A stretch of DNA of 64,000 nucleotides from contig JAEPNK010000002.1 of NCBI GenBank assembly GCA_017643495.1, positions 1-64,000 of the forward strand, read 5' to 3'. This DNA is from Rhizobiaceae bacterium. GTDB taxonomy: Bacteria; Pseudomonadota; Alphaproteobacteria; Rhizobiales; Rhizobiaceae. How positions within the stretch are numbered: position 1 is the stretch's first letter; each line of letters begins with the position of its first letter. This document shows positions 33,497-43,496 of the stretch, in pieces. Under the pieces are notes generated by a model. That model did not search any database and had not been told where the DNA came from. It saw only the letters and a program-made list of their open reading frames with translations. The translations under genes and the position numbers were made by a program.

Positions 33497-35605
33497 TTAT
33501 CCTGCCCGCAAGAGTTTGACGGCTTGATCCTGTCCGAACAGGTATAACAGGATACGAACAGCATTTCCCGTTTCGTCATCAAGCCCGGGATTGCGCTCGA
33601 GCATCAGTCGTGAACTGGCTCTGGCCATGTCCAGGATATCAGAATGGTGTTCCATCTGGGCAAGGTTGAAGCCGGGCATTCCTGACTGTCGGGTGCCGAG
33701 AATTTCTCCTTCGCCACGAAGCTTCAAGTCTTCTTCTGCAATCCGGAACCCGTCTTCTGTTTCACGCATGATTTTAAGCCGGGCTTCCGCATTTTCAGAC
33801 AGTGGGGTGTAATAGAGAAGCAGGCAATGGGACGCATCCGATCCACGTCCAACACGCCCCCGAAGCTGATGCAATTGCGCCAAACCGAAGCGTTCGGCAT
33901 GTTCTATGATCATGATGGTGGCATCGGGCACATCCACGCCAACCTCTATGACCGTGGTGGCAACCAGAATTCGGCTCCGCCCTTGCTTGAAGTCATCCAT
34001 GGCCTGCGTTTTCTGCTCTGCCGTCATGCGACCGTGTACCAATCCGACGACAGATCCAAACCGGGACTCAATATCCCTGAAACGGTCTTCGGCAGACATC
34101 GCCTTGATTTCTTCACTCTCTTCTACCAGCGGGCAGATCCAGTAAACCTTGCTACCGCTGTTCACAGCCGAGCGCACCCGTTCAAGCAACTGTTCAATGC
34201 GTTCGGAACTGATTGCATTTGTCTGGATTGGCTGGCGTCCCGGAGGTTTTTCATCAAGCTTTGAAACGTCCATGTCACCATAGGCAGTGAGAACCAGCGT
34301 CCGGGGAATGGGAGTGGCTGTCATGACGAGAATATCGGTTGCCATGCCCTTGTCGCCCAGCGTCAGCCTTTGATGGACGCCAAACCTGTGCTGTTCATCA
34401 ATAACGGCAAGTCCCAAGTCATGAAATCCGACACTGCCCTGGAACAGGGCATGCGTTCCCACAATCAGGTGAATGTCACCCACTTCGAGGCGTGCAAGGA
34501 TTTCCCTGCGTTCTGCGGTTTTGTTCTTTCCCGTAAGCAGCGCGACATTGATGCCGATCCTGCTGCACAGGGGTTCGATATTTGCAAAATGCTGCCTTGC
34601 CAGTATTTCCGTCGGCGCCATGAAAGCGGCCTGCGCACCTGTCTCGATTACATTCAGGCAGGAAAGCAGGGCCACAATGGTTTTGCCGGAACCGACATCA
34701 CCCTGAAGCAGGCGCAGCATGCGTTCCTGCTTTGCCAGGTCGTCATTGATCTCACCAAGAGACCGGATTTGGGCGTTGGTCAGCGAGTAGGGAAGGCGGT
34801 CGGTTGCTTCCCTTGCAAGCCTTCCGTTTGCCACTCGTGAAATGCCTTTTGATTTCCGCATGCGCATCCTGAGGAGTGCCAGCGCCATCTGGCCGGAAAG
34901 CAGTTCGTCATGGGCCAGTCTTCTTCTGGCAGGGCTGTCGGGACTGAGGTCACCATCTTCTTGTGGGCGGTGCACCTTACTGAGCGCCTCCCGAAAGCTT
35001 GGCCAGCCTTCCCTGCGTATCAGTTCGCGATCACCCCATTCCGGCAAATCGGGCAGGCAGGAAAGGGCAGTTCGGACGGATTTTGCCATCACCTTGCCCG
35101 ATACTCCGGCGGTTGTCGGGTAGACCGGTTCCAGAAGAGGTAGTTCGGCAAAATCCGCTTCACTGGCCATCAGGTCGGGATGAACCATGTTGAGTTTGCC
35201 GTTGAAGCGCTCCACACGCCCGCTTACATACCTGGTTTCCCCTTCAGGAAGTGACTTTGAAAGCCATTCCTGATGGCCACGGAAAAAGACCAGCGTCATT
35301 TCATCCGTGTCATCATGCACTTCCACACGATAAGGAACACGTTTGTTTCCCCTTGGTGGTGGTGAATGGCGGTCCACGACAATTTTGAAGGTTTGAACCT
35401 GGCCCTCAATTGCATTTGCAATGCCGGGCTGGTTTCTGCGATCAATGACTGTATGGGGCAAATGGAACAAAAGGTCTGCGATGCGGGCCGGTTCCGCATT
35501 TTCCGCTCCGTGGAAAAAGCGTGTCAGGTTACGGGTAAGTTTGGGACCGATTCCCTCAAGCTCGGATACCGGAACAAAAAGCGGATTGAGAATTTCCGGT
35601 CGCAT
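33497..35605 (-). CDS. recG: ATP-dependent DNA helicase RecG
   Basis: The 702-residue helicase remodels stalled forks and Holliday junctions. The N-terminal wedge domain (ELEGIGPKLTRNLTRFF), Walker A GDVGSGKTIVALL, the DEQH box (VIDEQHRFGVHQR) and helicase C-terminal motifs (VGRGSDASHCLL) are all present. The ATG at 35605 gives the standard length and has AGGAAA upstream. The frame stays open a further 40 codons upstream, but that extension is not family-like. It is divergent from sdhE. Confidence 0.96.
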   Translation of the reverse strand: MRPEILNPLFVPVSELEGIGPKLTRNLTRFFHGAENAEPARIADLLFHLPHTVIDRRNQPGIANAIEGQVQTFKIVVDRHSPPPRGNKRVPYRVEVHDDTDEMTLVFFRGHQEWLSKSLPEGETRYVSGRVERFNGKLNMVHPDLMASEADFAELPLLEPVYPTTAGVSGKVMAKSVRTALSCLPDLPEWGDRELIRREGWPSFREALSKVHRPQEDGDLSPDSPARRRLAHDELLSGQMALALLRMRMRKSKGISRVANGRLAREATDRLPYSLTNAQIRSLGEINDDLAKQERMLRLLQGDVGSGKTIVALLSCLNVIETGAQAAFMAPTEILARQHFANIEPLCSRIGINVALLTGKNKTAERREILARLEVGDIHLIVGTHALFQGSVGFHDLGLAVIDEQHRFGVHQRLTLGDKGMATDILVMTATPIPRTLVLTAYGDMDVSKLDEKPPGRQPIQTNAISSERIEQLLERVRSAVNSGSKVYWICPLVEESEEIKAMSAEDRFRDIESRFGSVVGLVHGRMTAEQKTQAMDDFKQGRSRILVATTVIEVGVDVPDATIMIIEHAERFGLAQLHQLRGRVGRGSDASHCLLLYYTPLSENAEARLKIMRETEDGFRIAEEDLKLRGEGEILGTRQSGMPGFNLAQMEHHSDILDMARASSRLMLERNPGLDDETGNAVRILLYLFGQDQAVKLLRAG

Positions 35606-35708
35606 GCTGAAGATTTTCCTGCGGCAGTAGGCATTGTCTGGCTGACAACCAGCCATACTCGCCCTATAACACGTCAGCAAATCTGACAAAATACACGCGG
35701 TAGTCTTG

Positions 35709-36005
35709 ATGGCCGACACGGACAATGATGAAACACGGGAAACCCGGATAAAGCGGTTGCGGTATCGCGCAAATCACCGCGGCATCAAGGAAATGGATAT
35801 TGTGATCGGAGGGTTCGCCAATGAGTGTCTTGATGATCTCAGCGACAGCCAGATAGATGCATTCGAAGCCCTGATGGCGGAGCATGACCGGGACCTGATT
35901 GTTTGGGTAACCGGAGAAGCTCCGTTTCCAATAGAAGAATTGAAGCCGATATTTGAAATGGTTTGCACGCATGCCAATCGTGCATTCGCAGAAAAGTTTT
36001 CCTGA
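35709..36005 (+). CDS. sdhE: Succinate dehydrogenase assembly factor 2 (SdhE, YgfY family)
   Basis: A 98-residue protein with the flavinylation motif RGIKEMD and the family pattern FANECLDDLSDSQIDAFEAL...DRDLIVWVTG. SdhE helps attach FAD covalently to succinate dehydrogenase. ATG at 35709 is preferred over the TTG directly before it. The mfd ATG follows the stop with no spacer, so the two are probably cotranscribed, and recG lies divergently upstream. Confidence 0.94.
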   Translation: MADTDNDETRETRIKRLRYRANHRGIKEMDIVIGGFANECLDDLSDSQIDAFEALMAEHDRDLIVWVTGEAPFPIEELKPIFEMVCTHANRAFAEKFS

Positions 36006-39000
36006 ATGCCACAGACTGACAGATTTTCAGACGCCTTTGAAACCGGCGCACCTGCCACCATTACCAACATCATGTCGGGTCAGCTTGGTCTGGTGCTCGC
36101 TGAACTTGCTGCAGCCAAAAATGTCGACAACAGGCTTGTTCACATATGTGCCAACCCCCAGGAACTGAATGCGCTTGAAGACAGCATGGGATATTTTGCG
36201 CCGTGGCTCGACATCATCGTGCTGCCGGCCTGGGATTGTTTGCCATATGACCGGGTTTCACCAAGCACTGCGGTTGTCGCAAATCGCGTTGAGGCACTTG
36301 GCCGGATTTCGTCAACGGAAAAAACCGGTCGCCCCACGCTCGTATTGACGACTGCAAATGCTGTCCTCCAGCGCTATGTCCCCCGGGAGAACCTTCTGGA
36401 TGGCCATATGGCCATGGCACCGGGAAACCGGATTGACATGGACACACTGGTGGCACGCCTTTCTGCGGAAGGGTTCGAGCGTGTTTCAACAGTCCGCGAG
36501 CGAGGGGAATTTGCGGTTCGGGGTGGCATCATGGATGTCTACGTTCCAGGCAATGACAACCCGGTACGCCTCGACTTTTTCGGTGATACGCTTGAATCCA
36601 TCCGTACGTTTGATCCTGCTGATCAACGAACCACGGGACAGCTGAAATCGTTTGCGCTGCAGCCAATGAGCGAAGTGAACCTGGATGACAGTGCGATAAA
36701 GCGCTTCAGGGCAAACTATCTCGCAACTTTTGGAGCAGCCAAGCGGGAGGATGCACTTTATCAGGCAATCAGTGACGGGCGGCGTTTTGCCGGAATGGAG
36801 CATTGGTTGCCCCTGTTCTACGACAAGCTTGATACTGTTTTTGATTATCTTGAGGGATGGCATTTCACCATGTCCCAGGATGTAACCGAAGCACTGAAAA
36901 GCCGGGTGGAACAGATTGAGGACCACTATGAAGCCCGTCGGCAGAACATGGAGAGCAGCATTGAGGGAAGTACGCCGTACAACCCCGTGCTCCCACAATC
37001 CGTTTCCCTGGACCTGGAGGAAATCACAAGCGAACTTTCCCGGACAGATTGTGTAACGCTGTCGCCATTCAATGCGCCGGAAACAGCAGAAACCAGAATA
37101 TTCGATGCACAGGGCAAAGCCGGACGCAATTTCGTGGTTGAGCGCACAAGTGGCCAGAATGTTTTTGAAGCGGTTGCAGCCCATATCCGGACCGAGTTGG
37201 ACAACGGGCGCAAAGTGTTGCTTGCAGCCTGGTCTGAAGGGTCCATGAGCAGGCTGGGGCAGGTGCTGGAAGAAAATGATGCTCCGTCCTTCACTCCTGT
37301 TGATACCTTCGAGGCATTTCGTACAGCCGATGCCAAACGACCGTCCATTTCTGTATTGCCGATTGAGCACGGGTTTGAGACGCCCAGTTTTGTTGTTCTG
37401 GCAGAACAGGACATTCTTGGCGACCGGCTGGTAAGGCGGGGCAGGAAGCGCCGTGACAAGGATTTCATCGCCGAAGCCTCCAGCCTTGCCGAAGGTGATG
37501 TTGTGGTCCACGTCGATCACGGAATAGGACGTTTCGCCGGATTGCAGACCATCGAGGCTGCGGGCGCACCCCATGATTGCCTCGAGTTGCGTTATGCCGG
37601 TGACGACAAGCTTTTTCTGCCGGTTGAGAATATCGAACTGCTTTCACGTTACGGCAGTTCGGATACCGAAGTTGTGCTCGACAAACTTGGCGGGGTTGCC
37701 TGGCAAGCCAGAAAGGCAAAGCTCAAGAAGCGCTTGCTGGAAATGGCGGACCAACTGATCCGCATCGCTGCCGAGCGTGCCATGAAGACAGCTGAACGAC
37801 TGGCTCCGCCCGACGGTGTTTATGACGAGTTTGCTGCGCGTTTTCCTTACGATGAAACGGAAGACCAGCTTCGTGCAATCGAATCTGTCATGGATGACCT
37901 TTCATCCGGACATCCCATGGACAGGCTTGTCTGCGGCGATGTCGGATTCGGCAAAACAGAAGTTGCACTAAGAGCGGCTTTTGTGGCTGCAATGGCAGGA
38001 AAGCAGGTTGCGGTTGTTGTGCCCACAACACTTCTGGCTAGGCAACATTTCAAGACATTTTCCGAACGCTTTCAGGGATTGCCCGTTAATGTGCGTCATG
38101 CATCCAGACTGGTGGGGGCAAAACAGCTGAATGAAACGAAACGGGGACTGGCAGACGGTACGGTTGATATCGTTATCGGAACCCACGCCTTGCTGGCGAG
38201 TTCTGTAAACTTCGACCGCCTCGGACTGCTGGTTATCGACGAAGAACAGCGTTTTGGCGTCAAGCACAAGGAAAGGCTCAAGGAATTCCGGTCTGATGTC
38301 CATGTGCTGACCCTTTCGGCAACACCGATTCCGCGAACCTTGCAATTGGCCCTGACCGGCATTCGAGAGCTTTCTCTCATCACAACTGCGCCGGTGGACC
38401 GCATGGCCGTGAGAACCTTTATCACACCCTTTGATCCGCTAACGGTTCGTGAAGCCTTGCTTCGTGAGCGCTATCGCGGCGGCCAAAGTTTCTATGTTTG
38501 CCCCCGTGTAAGTGATCTGGAAGAACGAAGGGCGTTTCTTGCCGAACATGTGCCCGAACTGAAGGTTGCCGTGGCCCACGGACAAATGCCGCCGGGAGAG
38601 CTGGATGACGTCATGAATGCCTTTTATGACGGCAGTTACGATGTTCTGCTTTCCACCACTATTGTCGAATCGGGATTGGATATTCCGACAGCAAACACGC
38701 TTATCGTGCATCGTGCAGACATGTTCGGTCTTGCACAATTGTATCAGCTTCGTGGCCGGGTAGGGCGTTCAAAAACCCGGGCCTATGCCATTTTCACCCT
38801 GCCGTTGAACCGGTTGATGACCAAGCCCGCCGAGCGGCGCCTGAAGGTTTTCCAGTCACTCGATTCTATCGGGGCAGGTTTCGAACTCGCCAGCCATGAT
38901 CTTGATATCCGCGGTTCGGGCAACCTTCTTGGCGAAGAGCAATCAGGCCAGATCCGTGAAGTGGGTTATGAACTTTATCAGCAAATGCTTGAGGAAGCCG

Positions 39001-39512
39001 TGGCTGAACTCAAGGGTGGCGATGAATATTCCGGTGACGGAAAATGGTCGCCGCAGATTTCGGTCGGCACCGCCGTTCTTATTCCTGAAACCTACGTGCC
39101 GGACCTGCAGCTACGTCTGGGCCTTTATCGAAGACTCTCTGATATTCGTGAGCCTGATGAAATTGATGCATTCGGTGCTGAAATGATTGACCGCTTCGGG
39201 GAGATGCCGACAGAAGTCGAGTACTTGCTCAAGATTGTTTATATCAAGGGCCTCTGCATGACAGCGAATGTTGAAAAGCTGGATGCAGGCCCGAAGGGAG
39301 CAGTGATCAACTTCCGGAACAATGATTTTCCTGCAGCAGATCTTCTGGTTTCATGGCTGGGTGAGCAAGGCAGTCTTGCCAAGATAAGATCGGATCATTC
39401 CGTGTTCCTGTCGAGAAACTGGGAAACACCCGAAAAGCGTCTGAAAGGTGCTGCGGTCATCATGTCCAAACTCGCAGGGTTTGTGAACGAGGCCGCGAAA
39501 CAGGCTGCGTAA
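36006..39512 (+). CDS. mfd: Transcription-repair coupling factor
   Basis: The full-length 1168-residue Mfd removes stalled RNA polymerase and recruits UvrA. It has an N-terminal UvrB-like region, an RNA-polymerase-interacting domain (GDVVVHVDHGIGRFAGLQTI), Walker A GDVGFGKTEVALRAAF, a DEEQ box (VIDEEQRFGVKHKERL), the SATPIPRTLQLALTGIRELS segment and a C-terminal TRCF domain. It starts directly after the sdhE stop. The end is convergent with the DsbA-like gene (10-base gap). Confidence 0.97.
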   Translation: MPQTDRFSDAFETGAPATITNIMSGQLGLVLAELAAAKNVDNRLVHICANPQELNALEDSMGYFAPWLDIIVLPAWDCLPYDRVSPSTAVVANRVEALGRISSTEKTGRPTLVLTTANAVLQRYVPRENLLDGHMAMAPGNRIDMDTLVARLSAEGFERVSTVRERGEFAVRGGIMDVYVPGNDNPVRLDFFGDTLESIRTFDPADQRTTGQLKSFALQPMSEVNLDDSAIKRFRANYLATFGAAKREDALYQAISDGRRFAGMEHWLPLFYDKLDTVFDYLEGWHFTMSQDVTEALKSRVEQIEDHYEARRQNMESSIEGSTPYNPVLPQSVSLDLEEITSELSRTDCVTLSPFNAPETAETRIFDAQGKAGRNFVVERTSGQNVFEAVAAHIRTELDNGRKVLLAAWSEGSMSRLGQVLEENDAPSFTPVDTFEAFRTADAKRPSISVLPIEHGFETPSFVVLAEQDILGDRLVRRGRKRRDKDFIAEASSLAEGDVVVHVDHGIGRFAGLQTIEAAGAPHDCLELRYAGDDKLFLPVENIELLSRYGSSDTEVVLDKLGGVAWQARKAKLKKRLLEMADQLIRIAAERAMKTAERLAPPDGVYDEFAARFPYDETEDQLRAIESVMDDLSSGHPMDRLVCGDVGFGKTEVALRAAFVAAMAGKQVAVVVPTTLLARQHFKTFSERFQGLPVNVRHASRLVGAKQLNETKRGLADGTVDIVIGTHALLASSVNFDRLGLLVIDEEQRFGVKHKERLKEFRSDVHVLTLSATPIPRTLQLALTGIRELSLITTAPVDRMAVRTFITPFDPLTVREALLRERYRGGQSFYVCPRVSDLEERRAFLAEHVPELKVAVAHGQMPPGELDDVMNAFYDGSYDVLLSTTIVESGLDIPTANTLIVHRADMFGLAQLYQLRGRVGRSKTRAYAIFTLPLNRLMTKPAERRLKVFQSLDSIGAGFELASHDLDIRGSGNLLGEEQSGQIREVGYELYQQMLEEAVAELKGGDEYSGDGKWSPQISVGTAVLIPETYVPDLQLRLGLYRRLSDIREPDEIDAFGAEMIDRFGEMPTEVEYLLKIVYIKGLCMTANVEKLDAGPKGAVINFRNNDFPAADLLVSWLGEQGSLAKIRSDHSVFLSRNWETPEKRLKGAAVIMSKLAGFVNEAAKQAA

Positions 39513-39522
39513 CCGGGAAAAG

Positions 39523-40188
39523 TCAGCCGTTTTTGTCTCGTTCAGCAATGGCATGGCGCATTGCTTGTACCAACTGGCCGGGCGGTTGAGCGCCCATCAC
39601 GGCAAATTTCTCGTCGACGATAAAACAGGGCACGCCCGTTATTCCCATTTCCTGTGCCCGGGAAATTTCGGCCCGGACCTTGTCCTTGTCTTCATCTCCT
39701 GTCAGCAGGCCTTCCACAATGGTGCCATCCATTCCCGCAAACTTGGCTGCTTCGACTAGGGTTTCATCAAGCCCGATATGCCCGCCCTCCAGAAAGAAAA
39801 TCTCGAACAGCCGTTCCACCAGCTTGTTCTGGACCTCGGCACTTTGGCCACCAGCCCAGAGGATGACACGGTGGGCATCAAGCGTATTGGGGGAGACTTT
39901 CATGTCGTCGAAATTGAAATCTATACCAAGTTGTTTCCCAGCCTCACGAATACGGTCGTAAACTTCTCTGGCACCGGCTTCGCCACCAAACTTGCGATTG
40001 AGATAGGTGGCACGGTCCAAACCTTCCTTGGGCAGGGTGGCATCAAGTTGGTAGGGGTGCCATTTCACTTCCACATCAAGATCACTGGCCTCAGAAATCG
40101 CTGCATCCAGATTGGTCTTGCCGATATAGCACCAGGGACACATGACATCGGAGATCACATCTATCCGGATTTTGTTTGCTTGGGACAT
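39523..40188 (-). CDS. DsbA-family oxidoreductase (FrnE-like)
   Basis: A 221-residue thioredoxin-fold protein with the redox motif C17-P-W-C20 (VISDVMCPWCYIG). The cis-Pro region TGVPCFIVDEKFAVMGAQPP is typical of FrnE/2-hydroxychromene-2-carboxylate-isomerase-like DsbA relatives. There is no signal peptide, so it is cytoplasmic. ATG at 40188 has GGGAG upstream; a longer in-frame start at 40242 is less likely. It is preceded on the same strand by the peptide-binding protein gene, 16 bases away. Confidence 0.88.
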   Translation of the reverse strand: MSQANKIRIDVISDVMCPWCYIGKTNLDAAISEASDLDVEVKWHPYQLDATLPKEGLDRATYLNRKFGGEAGAREVYDRIREAGKQLGIDFNFDDMKVSPNTLDAHRVILWAGGQSAEVQNKLVERLFEIFFLEGGHIGLDETLVEAAKFAGMDGTIVEGLLTGDEDKDKVRAEISRAQEMGITGVPCFIVDEKFAVMGAQPPGQLVQAMRHAIAERDKNG

Positions 40189-40204
40189 GATGTACTCCCG
40201 TTTG

Positions 40205-42049
40205 TCAGTTTGAGGTGGCCCTGTCATCCCACCAGGTTTCAAACTGGTAGCCGTAGAGCGATGTTTTCTCAGGGCGTTTTATATAATTGCGCCGTGCAAC
40301 CCATTGTTCGTCTGTATGGTATAGCGGAACAATGTAATGGCCGGACATCAAAACTCTGTCATATGCCCTGACAGCGGCAACAAATTCCTGTTTTTCCCGC
40401 GCTTGCAGCAGATTGTTTATCATTGCATCAATGGCCGGGTCGGCACTGCCCGCAAAATTGAAGGTGCCTTCAACATCCCGCGAACGGCTTCCCCACCTCC
40501 AAATCTGCTCTATGCCGGGTGACAGCGATGCTGAATAGGTTTTTATCACCATGTCATAGTCATATGACTGTGTACGTCGCTGGTATTGTGCAGAATCCAC
40601 TGTGCGTACACTGACCTGCATGCCAAGCTTTTCCAGGGTTCGCCGATAACTGATAGCAAGCTTTTCCTGCCCGGCATTCTGGGTCAGTATCTCGAATGAG
40701 AACGGGGTTCCGTCCGGCCCGTAAAGGGTGCTGCCATTGCGTTTGAAGCCCGCTTTAACCAGAATGCCGTACGCCTTGCGCATTACCTTCCGGTCACGGC
40801 CTGTTCCGTCACTTTCCTGTGGCTTGTAGGTGCCATTCAGGACTTCCGGGCTGACGGCATCGGGAAACGGTTTGAGATAGTCGAGTTCGATGTCTCCAAC
40901 GGGCCGTTGGTAGGCCGAGAGTTCAGAACCATGCCAGAAACTCGCAGTGCGCTGGTAGGCGCCATAATAAAGACTGCGGTTGATCCATTCGAAATCGAAC
41001 AACATTGCCAGTGCCTTGCGGACATTGCGGTCTTCAAACACCTTTCGCCGGGTGTTGAACACAAAGCCCTGCAAGGGGGCAGGGGTGCCTTCAAGCTTGA
41101 AGACATCCTTTACAACATCACCGGATTTCACAGCGGGAAAGTCGAAATCCCTCAGCCATGCAGAGGGGCTTCCTTCCGGATACACATCGATAATACCCTT
41201 CTTGAAAGCCTCGAACATGGTTGTGTCTGTTCGGAAATATTCAATTGTCACCTTGTCAAAATTTCCAAAGCCCTGTCGGGAAGGCAGGTCTTCGCCCCAA
41301 TAGTCCGGATTGCGGCGATAAGTGATGAATTTACCCGGCTCTATCTGGTCCATCACATAGGGACCACTGCCGATCATTGGCTGAAGCGTGGTCTGGTCAA
41401 AAGTTTCCACATTGGTGGCATGCTTTGGCAAGATCGGACTGACCGCAATGATCATGGGAAATTCCCGGTCAGCTTCATCGTTGAAGTTGAAACGTACCTT
41501 TCCCGGTCCCGTCTTGACGATACTGTCGATCTTCTTGCGATAGTTGCGATAGTTGGGTTTTCCCTTTTCACCCAGCAAGTCAAAGCTGAAGATAATGTCT
41601 TCTACCGTAACCGGGGTGCCGTCAGACCATTTTGCTTTTTCATTCAGGGTGAACTCGATCCATTTTCGGTCATCGGGCCATTCAACCTTTTCTGCCAGCA
41701 ATCCGTAGAGACTGAACGGCTCATCCCGGTTTCGAAAAAGAAGTGACTCGAATGTCAGCCTTCCGAATGTTGCATCCCAGCTGCCCCGCGCAGTTGTACG
41801 TATGCTCTTCACGATGAACGGATTGAGGGAATCATAGGTTCCACGAACACCATAGGTAATGCTGCCTCCCTTGCGTGCGTCCGGGTTGGCATAAGGAAAA
41901 TGTGTGTAGTCAGGCGGCAGCTCAGGCTCACCATGCATTGCGATACCATGTACAGGTTCTGCATTGGCCTCAGGCGCCAAAGGCAGGTGCAGAACAAGGA
42001 GCAAGGTCATGAGAGTGGCAGTAATATGCCGGAATATTCGAATCTTCAT
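40205..42049 (-). CDS. ABC transporter substrate-binding protein, family 5 (YejA-like)
   Basis: The 614-residue periplasmic peptide-binding protein has a signal peptide (TLMTLLLVLHLPLAPEANA). Its start HGIAMHGEPELPPDYTHFPY and KGGSITYGVRGTYDSLNPF match YejA rather than OppA. The family body (WIEFTLNEKAKWSDGTPVTV) follows. YejABEF imports oligopeptides and some peptide antibiotics. No permease or ATPase genes are adjacent, so here it is an orphan binding protein unless partners lie elsewhere. Confidence 0.9.
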   Translation of the reverse strand: MKIRIFRHITATLMTLLLVLHLPLAPEANAEPVHGIAMHGEPELPPDYTHFPYANPDARKGGSITYGVRGTYDSLNPFIVKSIRTTARGSWDATFGRLTFESLLFRNRDEPFSLYGLLAEKVEWPDDRKWIEFTLNEKAKWSDGTPVTVEDIIFSFDLLGEKGKPNYRNYRKKIDSIVKTGPGKVRFNFNDEADREFPMIIAVSPILPKHATNVETFDQTTLQPMIGSGPYVMDQIEPGKFITYRRNPDYWGEDLPSRQGFGNFDKVTIEYFRTDTTMFEAFKKGIIDVYPEGSPSAWLRDFDFPAVKSGDVVKDVFKLEGTPAPLQGFVFNTRRKVFEDRNVRKALAMLFDFEWINRSLYYGAYQRTASFWHGSELSAYQRPVGDIELDYLKPFPDAVSPEVLNGTYKPQESDGTGRDRKVMRKAYGILVKAGFKRNGSTLYGPDGTPFSFEILTQNAGQEKLAISYRRTLEKLGMQVSVRTVDSAQYQRRTQSYDYDMVIKTYSASLSPGIEQIWRWGSRSRDVEGTFNFAGSADPAIDAMINNLLQAREKQEFVAAVRAYDRVLMSGHYIVPLYHTDEQWVARRNYIKRPEKTSLYGYQFETWWDDRATSN

Positions 42050-42228
42050 GTTGTCAGATTAGCACGCATTAAGGGTTTTGCGGATTACGGGGTGGAAATT
42101 CCCTGTCATTCCGTATATTTCGATGTCTGAATTTGCGAGGTGACACGATAGCCTAAATTTCGGCTTATTCATGTTGTCGAAGACTTTTTGAAAATGGCTT
42201 GCCAGCGGATCAAACAAGGACCGTCCAT

Positions 42229-42843
42229 ATGCTTAAACACCGTTCCATCTATCTGTATTCGTCATTGGCGATTCTGACTGCCGGGTTTGCGCCTGCAATC
42301 TCTTCAGCACAGGAACTGAATTCACAGGGCTGGTTCAAGGCTTGCTCAGACCAGGGCAAAAGCAAGATATGCAATGTGCAATATCAGGCAGTCGCTTCAA
42401 CCGGACAGGTTGTAGCTTCCATCAACCTTGCAGAAATAACCGGTGAAGTTGAACGTCAGGTTTTCCAGGTAACGGTGCCGACAGACCGTCGCGTGCCTCC
42501 TGGCATTGAAATCACGATTGATGAAAAAACGCCGACCAAGATCCCTTATACCTTCTGTACTGGTGCGATCTGCGCGGCAGAAACCAAGCTTGATGCCAAG
42601 CTGGTCGCTGTCCTCAAGGGCGGTTCGAAAATGGAAATTGCATCCGTCAATTTCAGTGGGCAAAAAACTCCCATCTCTGTAACCCTTGAAGGTTTTCCGG
42701 AAGCCTATGACGGACCTCCGATAAAACAGGAAGAATTACGCGCTAAGCAGGAAGAATTGCAAAAACAGCTTTCTGACAAGGCCAAAACCCTTGCTGAAAA
42801 ACTTCAGGAAGCACAGGACAAGGCCAAGGAAAGCAGCAACTGA
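42229..42843 (+). CDS. Invasion-associated locus B (IalB) family protein, copy 1
   Basis: A 204-residue exported protein. The signal peptide ends near ISSAQE. The IalB core follows with WFKACSDQGKSKICNVQY, the KIPYTFCTGAICAAET cysteine cluster and FSGQKTPISVTLEGFPEAYDG. The C-terminus is a charged Gln/Lys/Glu helix. IalB proteins are common in Hyphomicrobiales, where Bartonella IalB is linked to host-cell entry; in free-living species the role is unknown. ATG at 42229 follows AAGGA at good spacing. A TTG 30 bases upstream is possible. It overlaps copy 2 by one base. Confidence 0.88.
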   Translation: MLKHRSIYLYSSLAILTAGFAPAISSAQELNSQGWFKACSDQGKSKICNVQYQAVASTGQVVASINLAEITGEVERQVFQVTVPTDRRVPPGIEITIDEKTPTKIPYTFCTGAICAAETKLDAKLVAVLKGGSKMEIASVNFSGQKTPISVTLEGFPEAYDGPPIKQEELRAKQEELQKQLSDKAKTLAEKLQEAQDKAKESSN

Positions 42844-43487
42844 TGGCTGCACAGTCCAAAAAATCGCGAAATAGCACGACCAGGGAAAACATGACCCGAT
42901 TTTCAAAATATACGACGCTTTTTGCACTCGCATGCACAGCAACCATGATCACATCCGTGCAGGCTTCTGCCCAGGCCAAGATCAATGCCCGTGCCAGTGG
43001 CTGGATCAAAACCTGTAATGAAGGCGCCGCCGGCGAGGTTTGCAATGTCCAGTATCAGGTCGTTTCAAACGATGGCCAGATCCTCACCGCTGTAAGCCTT
43101 GTTGAACTTTCAGGTGATGCAAAGCGGCGTATTTTCCGCATTGTTGTTCCTACCGGAAGGTCACTTCAACAGGGCGTGCAACTCCAGGTCGATGGCAAAC
43201 AGGCAACCGCGGTTCCTTACGCATTTTGCCGCCCGCGCATTTGTGCGGCTGAAGCAGCCTTGACCGATGATCTGGTGAAAATTTTCAAGGCAGGCGGTTC
43301 CCTGGAAATCACGTCGATAAATTTCCAGGGCCAGCCAAACCCGATTCCGGTAACCCTGAAAGGTTTCACGGCAGCGTATGACGGTCCGCCGACAGAGATT
43401 CCGAAAAACGATGCCCAGGAAAGCCAGGAAAAACTGAAAAAGCAGCTTGAAGAAAAGTTGAAATCAGGAGAGATCAAGGCTGATTGA
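42843..43487 (+). CDS. IalB family protein, copy 2
   Basis: The 214-residue paralogue of the preceding protein shows the same order of features: signal peptide ending SVQASAQA, WIKTCNEGAAGEVCNVQYQV, AVPYAFCRPRICAAEAAL, FQGQPNPIPVTLKGF and a Lys/Glu-rich C-terminal helix. The ATG at 42843 overlaps the upstream TGA. Met17 (42891) would give a more standard signal peptide and is a reasonable alternative. The pair is one transcription unit that ends at a hairpin inside the 3' end of convergent moeA. Confidence 0.88.
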   Translation: MAAQSKKSRNSTTRENMTRFSKYTTLFALACTATMITSVQASAQAKINARASGWIKTCNEGAAGEVCNVQYQVVSNDGQILTAVSLVELSGDAKRRIFRIVVPTGRSLQQGVQLQVDGKQATAVPYAFCRPRICAAEAALTDDLVKIFKAGGSLEITSINFQGQPNPIPVTLKGFTAAYDGPPTEIPKNDAQESQEKLKKQLEEKLKSGEIKAD

Positions 43488-43496
43488 GGAAACCGC

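Noticed and set aside
36486-37574. 362-codon - strand frame opposite mfd
   Set aside because: It lies entirely within mfd, which is complete and well conserved; the antisense product is not family-like.
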